Assembly (NCBI GenBank): GCA_963824595.1
Contig: CAWGPY010000007.1
Span: forward strand, 248,001 to 312,000
DNA from: Cybelea sp963824595
GTDB lineage: Bacteria > Vulcanimicrobiota > Vulcanimicrobiia > Vulcanimicrobiales > Vulcanimicrobiaceae
Direction of reading: 5' to 3'
Length of the DNA stretch: 64,000 nt
Below the pieces are notes generated by a model. That model ran no database searches. It was not told the DNA's origin and saw nothing but the letters and a program-made list of their open reading frames with translations. Positions 15,714-23,630 of this stretch are shown here, in pieces. The number at the start of each line of letters is the position of its first letter. Within the stretch, counting starts at the first letter, position 1. A program made the position numbers and the translations under genes.

Positions 15714-16087
15714 TTCAGCAAGAGACGCGGCTGAAGGTGGCCGACAACAGCGGCGCCCGGGAGCTGCTGGTGATTCACATCTCCGGCGGCGGCCGCCACG
15801 TGTACGCGCACGTCGGCGACGTGGTCGTGGGCACCGTGAAGAGCGCGATTCCCGGCGCGGCGGTCAAGAAGGGACAAGTCGTCAAGGCCGTGGTCGTGCG
15901 CACGAGCGCGCCGATCCGCCGCGTCGACGGCTCGGTGGTGCGCTGCGACGACAACGCCTGCGTGATCATCAAGGGCGAGAAAGACAACCTGGACCCGCGC
16001 GGCACCCGCGTCTTCGGTCCGGTCATGCGCGAGCTGCGCGAGCGGGGATTCCTCAAGATCGCCTCGCTCGCACCCGAGGTTTTATAG
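15710..16087 (+). CDS. rplN: 50S ribosomal protein L14
   Basis: The product is 125 residues: MIQQETRLKVADNSGARELL, the basic loop AVKKGQVVKAVVVRT, and DDNACVIIKGEKDNLDPRGTR, standard L14. L14 forms part of the intersubunit surface. It overlaps the rpsQ stop. Confidence 0.95.
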   Translation: MIQQETRLKVADNSGARELLVIHISGGGRHVYAHVGDVVVGTVKSAIPGAAVKKGQVVKAVVVRTSAPIRRVDGSVVRCDDNACVIIKGEKDNLDPRGTRVFGPVMRELRERGFLKIASLAPEVL

Positions 16088-16094
16088 GACTGGA

Positions 16095-16451
16095 ATGAAA
16101 GCGACGATTCTCAAAGGCGACACGGTGATGGTGCGGCGCGGCAAGGAGCGCGGCAAGCGGGGCACGGTCAAAGCCGTGCAGGCGGCCGCGCGCACGGCGA
16201 CGGTCGAAGGCGTCAACGTGGTCAAGCGCCACACCAAACAGGGTCAGAAGTCCGGCAACATGGGATCCGCCATGCAGACCGGCGGGATCATCGAGAAGGA
16301 GGCGGCGCTGCCGCTCTCCGCGCTGCAGTACGTCTGCGAGAAGTGCAAGGCGCCCACGCGCCTGCGCCACGGAACGACGAAGGACGGCAGCAACCACCGT
16401 CTGTGCTCGCGCTGCGGCGAGCCCGCCCGCGATTCGTCGAAGGGGATGTGA
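16095..16451 (+). CDS. rplX: 50S ribosomal protein L24
   Basis: The product is 118 residues. It has a KOW motif near the N-terminus (ILKGDTVMVRRGKERGKRG) and VNVVKRHTKQ. The C-terminal part has two C-x2-C pairs (YVCEKCKAP and LCSRCGEPA), which suggests a zinc site. L24 is an assembly initiator near the tunnel exit. Confidence 0.94.
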   Translation: MKATILKGDTVMVRRGKERGKRGTVKAVQAAARTATVEGVNVVKRHTKQGQKSGNMGSAMQTGGIIEKEAALPLSALQYVCEKCKAPTRLRHGTTKDGSNHRLCSRCGEPARDSSKGM

Positions 16452-16455
16452 CGCG

Positions 16456-17007
16456 ATGGCCCAGCGATTGAAAGAGAAATACGATTCCACGGTCCGGGCG
16501 CTGCTCCAAGAGCGCTTCGGTTATAAGAACGTGAACCAGATTCCGAAGCTGGAGAAGGTCGTGGTGAACATGAGCGTCGGCGAGGCCATCGTCAACCCGA
16601 AGGCCCTCGACGCCGCCGTAAGCGAGCTGACCGCCATCACCGGCCAGAAGCCGGTCATCGCCAAGGCCAAGAAGTCGATCGCGGCGTTCAAGCTGCGCGA
16701 AGGTACCAACATCGGGGCCAAGGTCACGCTCCGCGGCGACCGCATGTACGTGTTCATCGACAAGCTGTTCAACGTGGTGCTGCCGCGCATCCGCGACTTT
16801 CGCGGCCTGCCCGCGAAGTCGTTCGACGGCCGCGGAAATTACAACATGGGCCTGCGCGAGCAGCTGGTGTTTCCGGAGATCAACTACGACAAGGTGGACA
16901 AGACGCGAGGGATGGACGTGACGATCGTGACGACGGCGAAGACCGACGAAGAGGCTTCGGAGTTTCTCACGGCCATGGGCCTGCCGCTTCAGAAGGGCCG
17001 GGCGTAA
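16456..17007 (+). CDS. rplE: 50S ribosomal protein L5
   Basis: The product is 183 residues: LKEKYDSTVRALLQERFGYK, VEKVVVNMSVGEA-type sequence, ITGQKPVIAKAKKSIAAFKL and GRGNYNMGLREQLVFPEI. L5 binds 5S rRNA and contacts P-site tRNA. Its stop overlaps the rpsZ start (TAATG). Confidence 0.95.
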   Translation: MAQRLKEKYDSTVRALLQERFGYKNVNQIPKLEKVVVNMSVGEAIVNPKALDAAVSELTAITGQKPVIAKAKKSIAAFKLREGTNIGAKVTLRGDRMYVFIDKLFNVVLPRIRDFRGLPAKSFDGRGNYNMGLREQLVFPEINYDKVDKTRGMDVTIVTTAKTDEEASEFLTAMGLPLQKGRA

Positions 17008-17192
17008 TGGCGAAGACGAGTTTGATCGTCAAGTCGCAGCGCGATCCGAAGTTCGGAGTGCGGCGGCACAACCGGTGCAAGGTCTGCGGCCGCCCGCGGG
17101 GCTACCTGCGGAAGTTCGCCATGTGCCGCATTTGCTTCCGCGAGAACGCGCACGCGGGCGTGGTGCCCGGCGTGACCAAGGCGTCGTGGTGA
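17007..17192 (+). CDS. rpsZ: 30S ribosomal protein S14, zinc-binding type Z
   Basis: The product is 61 residues, the length of zinc-type S14. The four zinc ligands are visible: C24, C27, C40 and C43 (RCKVCGRPRGYLRKFAMCRIC). It starts MAKTSLIVKSQRDPKF and ends ASW, as in the family. It lies between rplE and rpsH, the usual place. Confidence 0.95.
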   Translation: MAKTSLIVKSQRDPKFGVRRHNRCKVCGRPRGYLRKFAMCRICFRENAHAGVVPGVTKASW

Positions 17193-17205
17193 GGGGGGAG
17201 AGCAG

Positions 17206-17604
17206 ATGTCAGTAACCGATCCGATCGCCGATATGCTCACGCGCATTCGCAACGCCAACACCGCCAACCACAAGACCGTTGACGTTCCGGCGTCGCGCGT
17301 GAAGAAGGCCATCGCGCAGATCCTGGCCGACGAGGGCTTCATCGAGAGCTTCGAACGCCTGGAGGGCGGCCCGCAGGGCTTGATCCGCATTCAGCTGCGC
17401 TACGGGCCCGAGAAGGAGAAGATCATCACCGGCCTGCGCCGCATCTCGCGCCCCGGCTTGCGCGTCTACACGCACAAGACCGAGATCCCGCGCGTGCTGG
17501 GCGGCCTCGGGCTGGTCATCATGTCCACGCCCCAGGGCATCATGTCGGGGAAGCGCGCCAAGAAGCGCGGCGTAGGAGGAGAGGTCCTTGCATATGTGTG
17601 GTGA
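17206..17604 (+). CDS. rpsH: 30S ribosomal protein S8
   Basis: The product is 132 residues: DPIADMLTRIRNANTANHK, PASRVKKAIAQILADEGFI, and the C-terminal STPQGIMSGKRAKKRGVGGE. S8 binds the central domain of 16S rRNA and in enterobacteria represses the spc operon. GGGGGGAGAG precedes the ATG. Confidence 0.96.
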   Translation: MSVTDPIADMLTRIRNANTANHKTVDVPASRVKKAIAQILADEGFIESFERLEGGPQGLIRIQLRYGPEKEKIITGLRRISRPGLRVYTHKTEIPRVLGGLGLVIMSTPQGIMSGKRAKKRGVGGEVLAYVW

Positions 17605-17607
17605 GCC

Positions 17608-18159
17608 GTGTCGCGTATAGGAAAGCTTCCGGTGACGGTGCCGTCGGGCGTCGAGGTCAAGATCGAGTCCGGCGAGGTTTCCGTCAAGGGTCCCAAGGGA
17701 CAGCTCAGCCAGCGCGTGCTCTCCGACGTCGTCGAGATCAAGATGAGCGACGGCCGGGTGCTCGTGGAGCGTAAGGGCGATGCCAAGGCGCATCGCAGCG
17801 CCCACGGCCTGACCCGTACGTTGATCGCAAACATGGTCGAGGGCGTGAGCAAGGGTTTTCGCAAGAGCCTCGAGATCACCGGCGTGGGCTATCGCGCCGC
17901 CAAGTCGGGCGACCGGCTCAACTTGAGCCTGGGCTACTCGCACCCGGTTTCCTTTGCGGCGCCCAAGGGCGTCGAGCTGACGGTCGAGGGACAGAACAAG
18001 ATTCACGTTGACGGCATCGACAAACAGGCCGTCGGCCAGGTCGCCGCGGACATTCGGCGGCTGCGCAAGCCCGAACCGTACAAAGGCAAGGGAATCCGGT
18101 ACGAGGGCGAGCGGATCCGCAAGAAACTCGGCAAGGCCGGAAAGGCGGCGAAGAAATAA
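17608..18159 (+). CDS. rplF: 50S ribosomal protein L6
   Basis: The product is 183 residues from GTG 17608: MSRIGKLPVTVPSGVEVKI, the repeat-fold middle, and the conserved C-terminus EPYKGKGIRYEGERIRKKLG. L6 lies at the base of the L7/L12 stalk. It is 3 bp after rpsH and overlaps rplR by one base. Confidence 0.96.
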   Translation: MSRIGKLPVTVPSGVEVKIESGEVSVKGPKGQLSQRVLSDVVEIKMSDGRVLVERKGDAKAHRSAHGLTRTLIANMVEGVSKGFRKSLEITGVGYRAAKSGDRLNLSLGYSHPVSFAAPKGVELTVEGQNKIHVDGIDKQAVGQVAADIRRLRKPEPYKGKGIRYEGERIRKKLGKAGKAAKK

Positions 18160-18515
18160 TGAGTAAAGCCGAAGCACGGCGCGAGCGCCACACGCGGCTG
18201 CGCAAGAAACTGTCCGGGACGCAAGAGCGCCCGCGCCTGTGCGTGCGGCGTTCGCTGCACCACATCTACGCGGTGATCGTTGACGACGGGCGGGGACACA
18301 CCGTCGCCGCCGCCTCGACCCGCGACAAGACGATCGCCGGCGACCTGTCGTCGCGCACCAACACCGACGCGGCCAAGGCCGTGGGCGGCGCGATCGCGGC
18401 CAAGGCCAAGGCGGCGGGCATCTCGCACGTCGTGTTCGACCGCGGCGGTTACAAGTACCACGGACGGGTGCGAGCGTTGGCCGACGCGGCGCGCGAAGCG
18501 GGGTTGACCTTCTGA
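18159..18515 (+). CDS. rplR: 50S ribosomal protein L18
   Basis: The product is 118 residues: RRERHTRLRKKLSGTQERPR, LCVRRSLHHIYAVIVDD and FDRGGYKYHGRVRALADAAR. L18 is a 5S rRNA-binding protein. It is coupled to rpsE through an overlapping stop and start. Confidence 0.95.
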   Translation: MSKAEARRERHTRLRKKLSGTQERPRLCVRRSLHHIYAVIVDDGRGHTVAAASTRDKTIAGDLSSRTNTDAAKAVGGAIAAKAKAAGISHVVFDRGGYKYHGRVRALADAAREAGLTF

Positions 18516-19027
18516 TGCAATATCGTAATCGCGACCGCGACGGCAGCGGGATCGAAGAGACGGTCGTCCGCGTCAACCGCGTCGCGAAGGTCGTCAAGGG
18601 CGGAAAGCGCTTCAGCTTCAGCGCGCTCGTCGTCGTCGGCGACCGCAAAGGAAAGGTAGGCTTCGCGATCGGCAAGGCCACCGAAGTTCCCGAGGCGATT
18701 CGCAAGGCGGTCGAGGCGGCGCGTAAGAGCATGATCACCGTTGCGATGGTCGAGCGGACGATTCCGCACGAGGTGCGTCACGAAGTCGGCGCCGCGACCG
18801 TGCTGCTCAAGCCGGCCGCGCCCGGCACCGGCGTCATCGCGGGCGGCTCGATGCGTGCCGTGCTCGAACTCGCCGGCATCCACGACATCCTCACGAAGTG
18901 TCTCGGCACCAACAATCCGATCAACGTCGTGATGGCGACGGTCTCCGCGCTCAAGTCGCTGCGCACGGCCGAACAGGTCGCGGCTATGCGCGGCAAGACC
19001 GTCAAAGAAATCTACGCGGCCTCATAG
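18515..19027 (+). CDS. rpsE: 30S ribosomal protein S5
   Basis: The product is 170 residues: EETVVRVNRVAKVVKGGKRF, VVGDRKGKVGFAIGKATEVP and the C-terminal GTNNPINVVMATVSALK. S5 acts in decoding fidelity and at the mRNA entry site. It is followed directly by rplO; the usual rpmD (L30) gene is missing between them. Confidence 0.96.
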   Translation: MQYRNRDRDGSGIEETVVRVNRVAKVVKGGKRFSFSALVVVGDRKGKVGFAIGKATEVPEAIRKAVEAARKSMITVAMVERTIPHEVRHEVGAATVLLKPAAPGTGVIAGGSMRAVLELAGIHDILTKCLGTNNPINVVMATVSALKSLRTAEQVAAMRGKTVKEIYAAS

Positions 19028-19029
19028 AT

Positions 19030-19512
19030 ATGGCAGAGAAAACGATGCTCAAACTCGGAGCGCTCAAACCCGCGCCCGGCAGCCGCCCGAAGCGTCAGCG
19101 CATCGGACGCGGCCACGGCTCGGGCATGGTGAAGACCGGCGGCGAAGGCGGCAAAGGCCAGACCGTTCGCTCGGGCGGCGGCAAGGGGCCGGCGTTCGAG
19201 GGCGGTCAGACCGCGTGGGCGCGGCGCCTGCCGCACCGGCGCGGCTACTCGCAGAAAGCGCGCGATCGCGGGCACTTCCGCACGCGGCTCGCGGTCGTCA
19301 ACCTGAACCGGCTTGCGGGCTGGGATCCGTCCGTGGAGATCACGCCCGAATCGCTGCAGGCGGGCGGCCTGGTCAAGGCGCTGCGCGACGGCGTGAAGCT
19401 GCTCGGCGGGGCCGAGTCACAGCTTCCGTCGGGATTGCGCGTGCGCGACGTGCTGTTTTCGAAGACCGCGCGCGAGACGCTCGTCGCGGCCGGCGCAACG
19501 CTGGGAGAATAA
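19030..19512 (+). CDS. rplO: 50S ribosomal protein L15
   Basis: The product is 160 residues from ATG 19030: LKLGALKPAPGSRPKRQRIG, GRGHGSGMVKTGGEGGKGQ, FEGGQTAWARRLPHRRGY and a C-terminal LVAAGATLGE. The glycine-rich N-terminal extension is the L15 hallmark. It lies 2 bp after rpsE and is immediately followed by secY. Confidence 0.95.
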   Translation: MAEKTMLKLGALKPAPGSRPKRQRIGRGHGSGMVKTGGEGGKGQTVRSGGGKGPAFEGGQTAWARRLPHRRGYSQKARDRGHFRTRLAVVNLNRLAGWDPSVEITPESLQAGGLVKALRDGVKLLGGAESQLPSGLRVRDVLFSKTARETLVAAGATLGE

Positions 19513-20841
19513 GTGTTCAACAACCTGCGGGCGGCCGTGCTGGTGCCGGAGATCCGCCAGCGCATCCTGTTCGTCTTCTTCGCGTTCGCGTGGTTCGTGT
19601 TCATGATCCACGTGCAGCTGCCGAACGTCAACCAAACGGCGTGGCAGCGCGTGCTGCAGAGCGGCGCCTTCTATAACCTGCTCGGCTTCCTGTCGGGCGG
19701 CGCGCTGCAGAAGCTCTCGGTGATCGCGATGGGCATCACGCCCTACATCAACGCGTCGATCATCATGCAGCTGATGACGGTCGTGCTGCCGCAGCTCGAG
19801 GAGATGGCCAAGAAAGGCGGCGAGGAAGGCCGCAAGAAGATCAGCCAGTACACGCGCTGGCTCACGATCGTGCTGGCCACGATCCAGGCGACGTTCATGG
19901 CGATCTCGATGGAGCGCTCGGGCGTCTTTTACGACACGAGCGTCTGGTATTTGCTCTACGCCATCGTCGCCATGGTCGGCGGCACGCTTTTCTTGATGTG
20001 GCTGGGCGAGCAGATCAGCGACAAGGGCATCGGCAACGGCGTCTCGCTGATCATCTTCATCGGCATCGTGCTGCGCTATCCGCAGTACGTGAAGCAGACG
20101 TTCACCTCGGCGAGCTCGGGCTCCGAGTCGCTGCTCAACCTGCTGCTCTACATCGCCGTCTCCATCTTCATCATCATTTCGATCGTCTTTCTCTACCAAG
20201 GGCAGCGGCGCGTGCCGGTGCAGCAGGCGCGGCGCGTGGTGGGCCGCAAGATGTTCGCGGGACGCTCGACCTACATTCCGCTGCGGCTGAACAACGCGGG
20301 CGTCATCTCGATCATCTTCGCGATCTCGATCCTGCTCTTGCCGCAGCAGGCGCTGTCGTGGTTCGGCCGGACCGGGCAGCCCGCGTTCTTCCACTTGTTC
20401 GGGCCGTTCGAGGTGCCGACCAATCCGGCAGGCGTGTCGGCCGCTCTCAACGTCTGGTTCTCCCCCAACGGCGTGATCTACAACCTCGTCTACTTCCTGC
20501 TGGTCGTGATCTTCACGTTCTTCTATAGCTCGATCGTGCTGAACACGCGCGACGTGGCGGACAACCTGAAGAAGACCGGCGCGTTTATCCCGGGCATTCG
20601 CCCCGGCCAGCCCACGGTGGACTACCTCAACAAGATCCTGATGCGCATCACCACGGCGGCCGCGATCTATCTCGGCATCCTCGCGGTGCTGCCGGGTGCG
20701 CTGCAGAAGGGTCTCTCGGTGACGACCTTCTACCTGGGCTCGACGTCGCTGCTCATCGTGGTCGGCGTCGCCCTGGATACCATCACGCAGATCGAAGCGC
20801 GCCTCGCCATGCGGGATTACCGCGGCTTCATCAAACGGTAG
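19513..20841 (+). CDS. secY: Preprotein translocase subunit SecY
   Basis: The product is 442 residues from GTG 19513 with the ten-helix pattern of SecY. Key stretches are MGITPYINASIIMQLM, GISLIIF-like DKGIGNGVSLIIFIGI, and the cytosolic loop IPGIRPGQPTVDYLNKIL. SecY forms the inner-membrane protein channel with SecE and SecG. The gene directly follows rplO, as in most spc operons. Confidence 0.96.
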   Translation: MFNNLRAAVLVPEIRQRILFVFFAFAWFVFMIHVQLPNVNQTAWQRVLQSGAFYNLLGFLSGGALQKLSVIAMGITPYINASIIMQLMTVVLPQLEEMAKKGGEEGRKKISQYTRWLTIVLATIQATFMAISMERSGVFYDTSVWYLLYAIVAMVGGTLFLMWLGEQISDKGIGNGVSLIIFIGIVLRYPQYVKQTFTSASSGSESLLNLLLYIAVSIFIIISIVFLYQGQRRVPVQQARRVVGRKMFAGRSTYIPLRLNNAGVISIIFAISILLLPQQALSWFGRTGQPAFFHLFGPFEVPTNPAGVSAALNVWFSPNGVIYNLVYFLLVVIFTFFYSSIVLNTRDVADNLKKTGAFIPGIRPGQPTVDYLNKILMRITTAAAIYLGILAVLPGALQKGLSVTTFYLGSTSLLIVVGVALDTITQIEARLAMRDYRGFIKR

Positions 20842-20853
20842 GCCGGTCGCGCA

Positions 20854-21513
20854 ATGCGTGTTGTGTTTTTAGGCCCGCCCGGGGCCGGGAAGGGTACTCA
20901 GGCGCGAATTCTGCAAGAGCGCTTCGGCCTCGAGCAGATTTCGACGGGCGACATACTGCGCGCTCACCTGGCGCGCGGCACCGAACTGGGCACGAAGGCG
21001 CAGGAGTACATGCAGCGCGGTCAGCTGGTGCCCGACGATCTCGTGATCCACATGATCGAGCACGAGCTCGAACGCGCGCCGGACGGCTTCGTGATGGACG
21101 GGTTTCCAAGGACGGTGGCGCAGGCGGAGGCGCTCGACGGCGTGCTGGAGCGCCGCGGCACGCCCCTGGACGCCGCCGTCGTCTTCGTTGCCAACCGCGC
21201 TACGCTGGTCGAGCGGCTCGCGTCGCGCTGGACGAATCCGCGCAACGGGCGCACGTATAACGCGCTCACCAATCCGCCGAAGGTCGCGGGCGTTGACGAC
21301 GAAGACGGCGGCGAACTGGTGCAGCGCGAGGACGACCGGCCGGAAACCGTCGAAAAGCGTCTCGACGTCTACGATCTGCAGACGCGGCCGCTGATCGAGT
21401 ACTACCGCAAGGTCGGTAAGCTCGTCGAGGTCGACGCGCTGGCCAGCGTCGAGTCCGTTGCGGAACGGATCGCCGCAGGGATCGGCGCCGAGCACGCGGG
21501 GAAGCGCCGCTGA
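20854..21513 (+). CDS. adk: Adenylate kinase
   Basis: The product is 219 residues. The P-loop GPPGAGKGTQ is at residues 7-16; EQISTGDILRAHLARGTELG and GFVMDGFPRTVAQAEALD are the AMP-binding stretches; the lid has a long insert (RWTNPRNGRTYNALTNPPKV) with no zinc-binding cysteines. It interconverts AMP, ATP and ADP. It lies between secY and map and overlaps map by one base. Confidence 0.96.
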   Translation: MRVVFLGPPGAGKGTQARILQERFGLEQISTGDILRAHLARGTELGTKAQEYMQRGQLVPDDLVIHMIEHELERAPDGFVMDGFPRTVAQAEALDGVLERRGTPLDAAVVFVANRATLVERLASRWTNPRNGRTYNALTNPPKVAGVDDEDGGELVQREDDRPETVEKRLDVYDLQTRPLIEYYRKVGKLVEVDALASVESVAERIAAGIGAEHAGKRR

Positions 21514-22319
21514 TGGTCACGCTGAAATCGCCGCGCGAGATCGAGATCATGCGCCGCAGCGGCGCGATCACCGCGCGCGTGCTCTCCGAGGTGATGAAGG
21601 CCGTGCGTCCCGGCATTTCGACGAACGAGCTCGACTCGATCGCCGAGCGCGGAATTCGCGGGGCGGGCGGCGTGCCGACGTTCAAGGGATACAACGGATT
21701 TCCGGGTTCGATCTGCGCGTCGGTGAACGACGAGGTCGTTCACGGGATACCCGGGCCGCGCGTGCTGCACGACGGCGATCTGCTCTCGATCGACATCGGG
21801 ACGACGCTCGAGGGATACGTGAGCGACAGCGCCGTCACCGTCGCGGTCGGAACCATTTCGTCGAACGCGCGCCGGCTGCTCGACGTCACCGCCGAGTGCC
21901 TGAGCGTCGGCATCGCGCAGATGCAGGCGGGGAACCGGCTGGGCGACATCGGCGCGGCAGTACAGGAGCACGCCGAGCGCCACGGCTACGGCGTGGTGCG
22001 CGAGCTCGTGGGCCACGGGGTCGGGCGAGCGATGCACGAGGAGCCGCAGGTGCCCAACTACGGGTCGGCCGGCACGGGCATGGAGCTGCGGGCGGGCTTG
22101 GTGCTCGCCGTCGAGCCCATGATCACCGAGGGCAGCGAGAAGATCCGGGTTCTCGGGGACGGCTGGACAGTCGTGACGGCAGATGGTAAGCTCGCAGCGC
22201 ACTTCGAGCACACGATCGCCGTGACCGACGACGGTCCAAAGGTTCTCACGCTGCGCGATTTTGCGGAACATCCGGGCATGGAGCGGTACCGTACGCCGCG
22301 GGCAGCCACGGTAACTTAA
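21513..22319 (+). CDS. map: Methionine aminopeptidase, type I
   Basis: The product is 268 residues. The five metal ligands of the pita-bread fold can be placed: LSIDIGTTLEGYVSDSAVTV (two Asp), GHGVGRAMHEEPQVPN (His), VLAVEPMITEG (Glu) and AHFEHTIAVTD (Glu). It removes the initiator methionine. It lies between adk and rpmJ, where infA often follows but is absent here. Confidence 0.96.
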   Translation: MVTLKSPREIEIMRRSGAITARVLSEVMKAVRPGISTNELDSIAERGIRGAGGVPTFKGYNGFPGSICASVNDEVVHGIPGPRVLHDGDLLSIDIGTTLEGYVSDSAVTVAVGTISSNARRLLDVTAECLSVGIAQMQAGNRLGDIGAAVQEHAERHGYGVVRELVGHGVGRAMHEEPQVPNYGSAGTGMELRAGLVLAVEPMITEGSEKIRVLGDGWTVVTADGKLAAHFEHTIAVTDDGPKVLTLRDFAEHPGMERYRTPRAATVT

Positions 22320-22336
22320 TAAGGCATATCAAAAAA

Positions 22337-22453
22337 GTGAAAGTAAGACCGTCCGTCAAAAAAATTTGCGAAAAGTGTAAGATCATTCGCCGCCACGGAA
22401 GAGTGCGCGTGATCTGCGAAGTCAATCCCAAGCACAAGCAAGTGCAGGGATAA
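22337..22453 (+). CDS. rpmJ: 50S ribosomal protein L36
   Basis: This is a 38-codon gene from GTG 22337 to TAA 22451-22453. The peptide starts VKVRPSVKKICEKCKIIRR and contains the L36 zinc ligands C11, C14, C27 and H33. The length and the position before rpsM are standard. The upstream region is A-rich (CAAAAAA) with a weak AAGG 13 bp before the start. Confidence 0.95.
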   Translation: MKVRPSVKKICEKCKIIRRHGRVRVICEVNPKHKQVQG

Positions 22454-22478
22454 AGGCCCTTCGACAAGCTCGGGATTA
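22454..22478 (-). repeat. Fragment of the dispersed TCCTGAG...GTCGAAGG repeat
   Basis: The plus strand reads CCCTTCGACAAGCTCGGGAT; its reverse complement (ATCCCGAGCTTGTCGAAGGG) matches the CCTGAGC...GTCGAAGGG part of the repeat seen at 8100-8140 and 55734-55778. It fills most of the rpmJ-rpsM gap. Confidence 0.6.
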
Positions 22479-22499
22479 AAAAGGAAAGTTAAAGAATAG

Positions 22500-22886
22500 A
22501 TGGCTCGTATTGCCGGCATCGATCTACCGCGCGAAAAGCGCGTCGAAGTGGCGCTGACCTATATTTTCGGGATCGGCCCCGCCACGGCGCGCAAGCTGCT
22601 CGCGTTCGCGAGCGTAGACCCCAACGTGCGCGTCAAAGCGCTGAGCGAGGAAGACGAAAAGAAGCTGCGCGACGCGATCGATTCGCTGCAGCTGCGCGTC
22701 GAGGGTGACCTTCGGCGCGAGGTGCAGGGCAATATCAAACGCCTGATGGACATCGGATGCTACCGCGGCCTGCGCCACCGGCGAGGCCTGCCCGTCCGCG
22801 GTCAACGGACGAAGACGAACGCGCGGACGCGCAAGGGACCGAAGCGCACCGTCGCCGGCAAGAAGAAGGCCATCGCCAAGAAGTAG
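22500..22886 (+). CDS. rpsM: 30S ribosomal protein S13
   Basis: The product is 128 residues: MARIAGIDLPREKRVEVALT, YIFGIGPATARKLL (helix-turn-helix region), CYRGLRHRRGLPVRGQRTKT and a Lys-rich tail. S13 bridges the subunits and touches P-site tRNA. The next alpha-operon gene, rpsK, is 5.1 kb away beyond an insertion. Confidence 0.96.
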   Translation: MARIAGIDLPREKRVEVALTYIFGIGPATARKLLAFASVDPNVRVKALSEEDEKKLRDAIDSLQLRVEGDLRREVQGNIKRLMDIGCYRGLRHRRGLPVRGQRTKTNARTRKGPKRTVAGKKKAIAKK

Positions 22887-22892
22887 CCTGCC

Positions 22893-23630
22893 GTGAAGGC
22901 GGTAATCACCGCCGGCGGGCGGATCGAGGGCGCGTTTGCGGCTGCCGCGGGCACGACCGTGAAGGCCCTCGCGCCGATTCGAGGCACGACGATGCTGGCG
23001 TCGATCGTGGACGCGCTGCGCGCGGCGGGCGCCACCCGGATCGCCGTGATCGGCGGCGACGAGGTGCGCGCGGCCTGCGCCGCGCACGTCGAGCGGGTGA
23101 TCGCCGAGAGCCCGTCGGGAAGCGTCAATCTGCTCAGCGCGCTGCGCGCGTGGCCCGAGGACGGTCAGCCCCTGCTCTACGCAACCAGCGACCTGCCGTA
23201 CGTGACGCCCGGCGCCGTCGCCGACTTTCTCTCGCGTACCGCGCCCGGCGCGCTGGCGCTCTCGCTGTGCGGCTTCGCGGCGTTCGCCGCACGATTTCCC
23301 GGCGCGCCGCCCACGTTCGGAATCACGCTCGCGCGCGAACGCGTCGTCAACGGCGGCATCTTCTCGATTCCGAGCGGCTGCGCCGAACGGATCGCGCGCG
23401 TTGCGACGCGCTTCTTCGAGGCGCGAAAACGGCCGTGGCTCATGGCGAGCCTGGTGAGTCCGCCCGTGTTGATCAAGTATCTCTTCGGAAGGCTGAGCAT
23501 CGCGGATCTCGAGGCGATGGCGGCCGGGATGTTCGACGTGCGCGCGACCGCGATCCGCGACTGCGCCCCGGAGCTCGCGTTCGACGTGGACACCGACGCC
23601 GAATACGAGTACGCACGTGCGCACGGCTGA
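22893..23630 (+). CDS. Nucleotidyltransferase, MobA/IspD-like GT-A fold
   Basis: The product is 245 residues. It starts MKAVITAGGRIEGAFA, a variant of the L..AGG..G pattern of sugar/cofactor nucleotidyltransferases, followed by a conserved lysine in VKALAPIRGTTML. TSDLPYVTPGAVADFL is the metal-binding acidic motif. The C-terminus has FDVDTDAEYEYARAHG, typical of the family (a D-x-D.P.D-like end). It may transfer a nucleotide to a sugar or cofactor; the substrate is not clear. It starts 6 bp after rpsM and overlaps the MFS gene. Confidence 0.75.
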   Translation: MKAVITAGGRIEGAFAAAAGTTVKALAPIRGTTMLASIVDALRAAGATRIAVIGGDEVRAACAAHVERVIAESPSGSVNLLSALRAWPEDGQPLLYATSDLPYVTPGAVADFLSRTAPGALALSLCGFAAFAARFPGAPPTFGITLARERVVNGGIFSIPSGCAERIARVATRFFEARKRPWLMASLVSPPVLIKYLFGRLSIADLEAMAAGMFDVRATAIRDCAPELAFDVDTDAEYEYARAHG

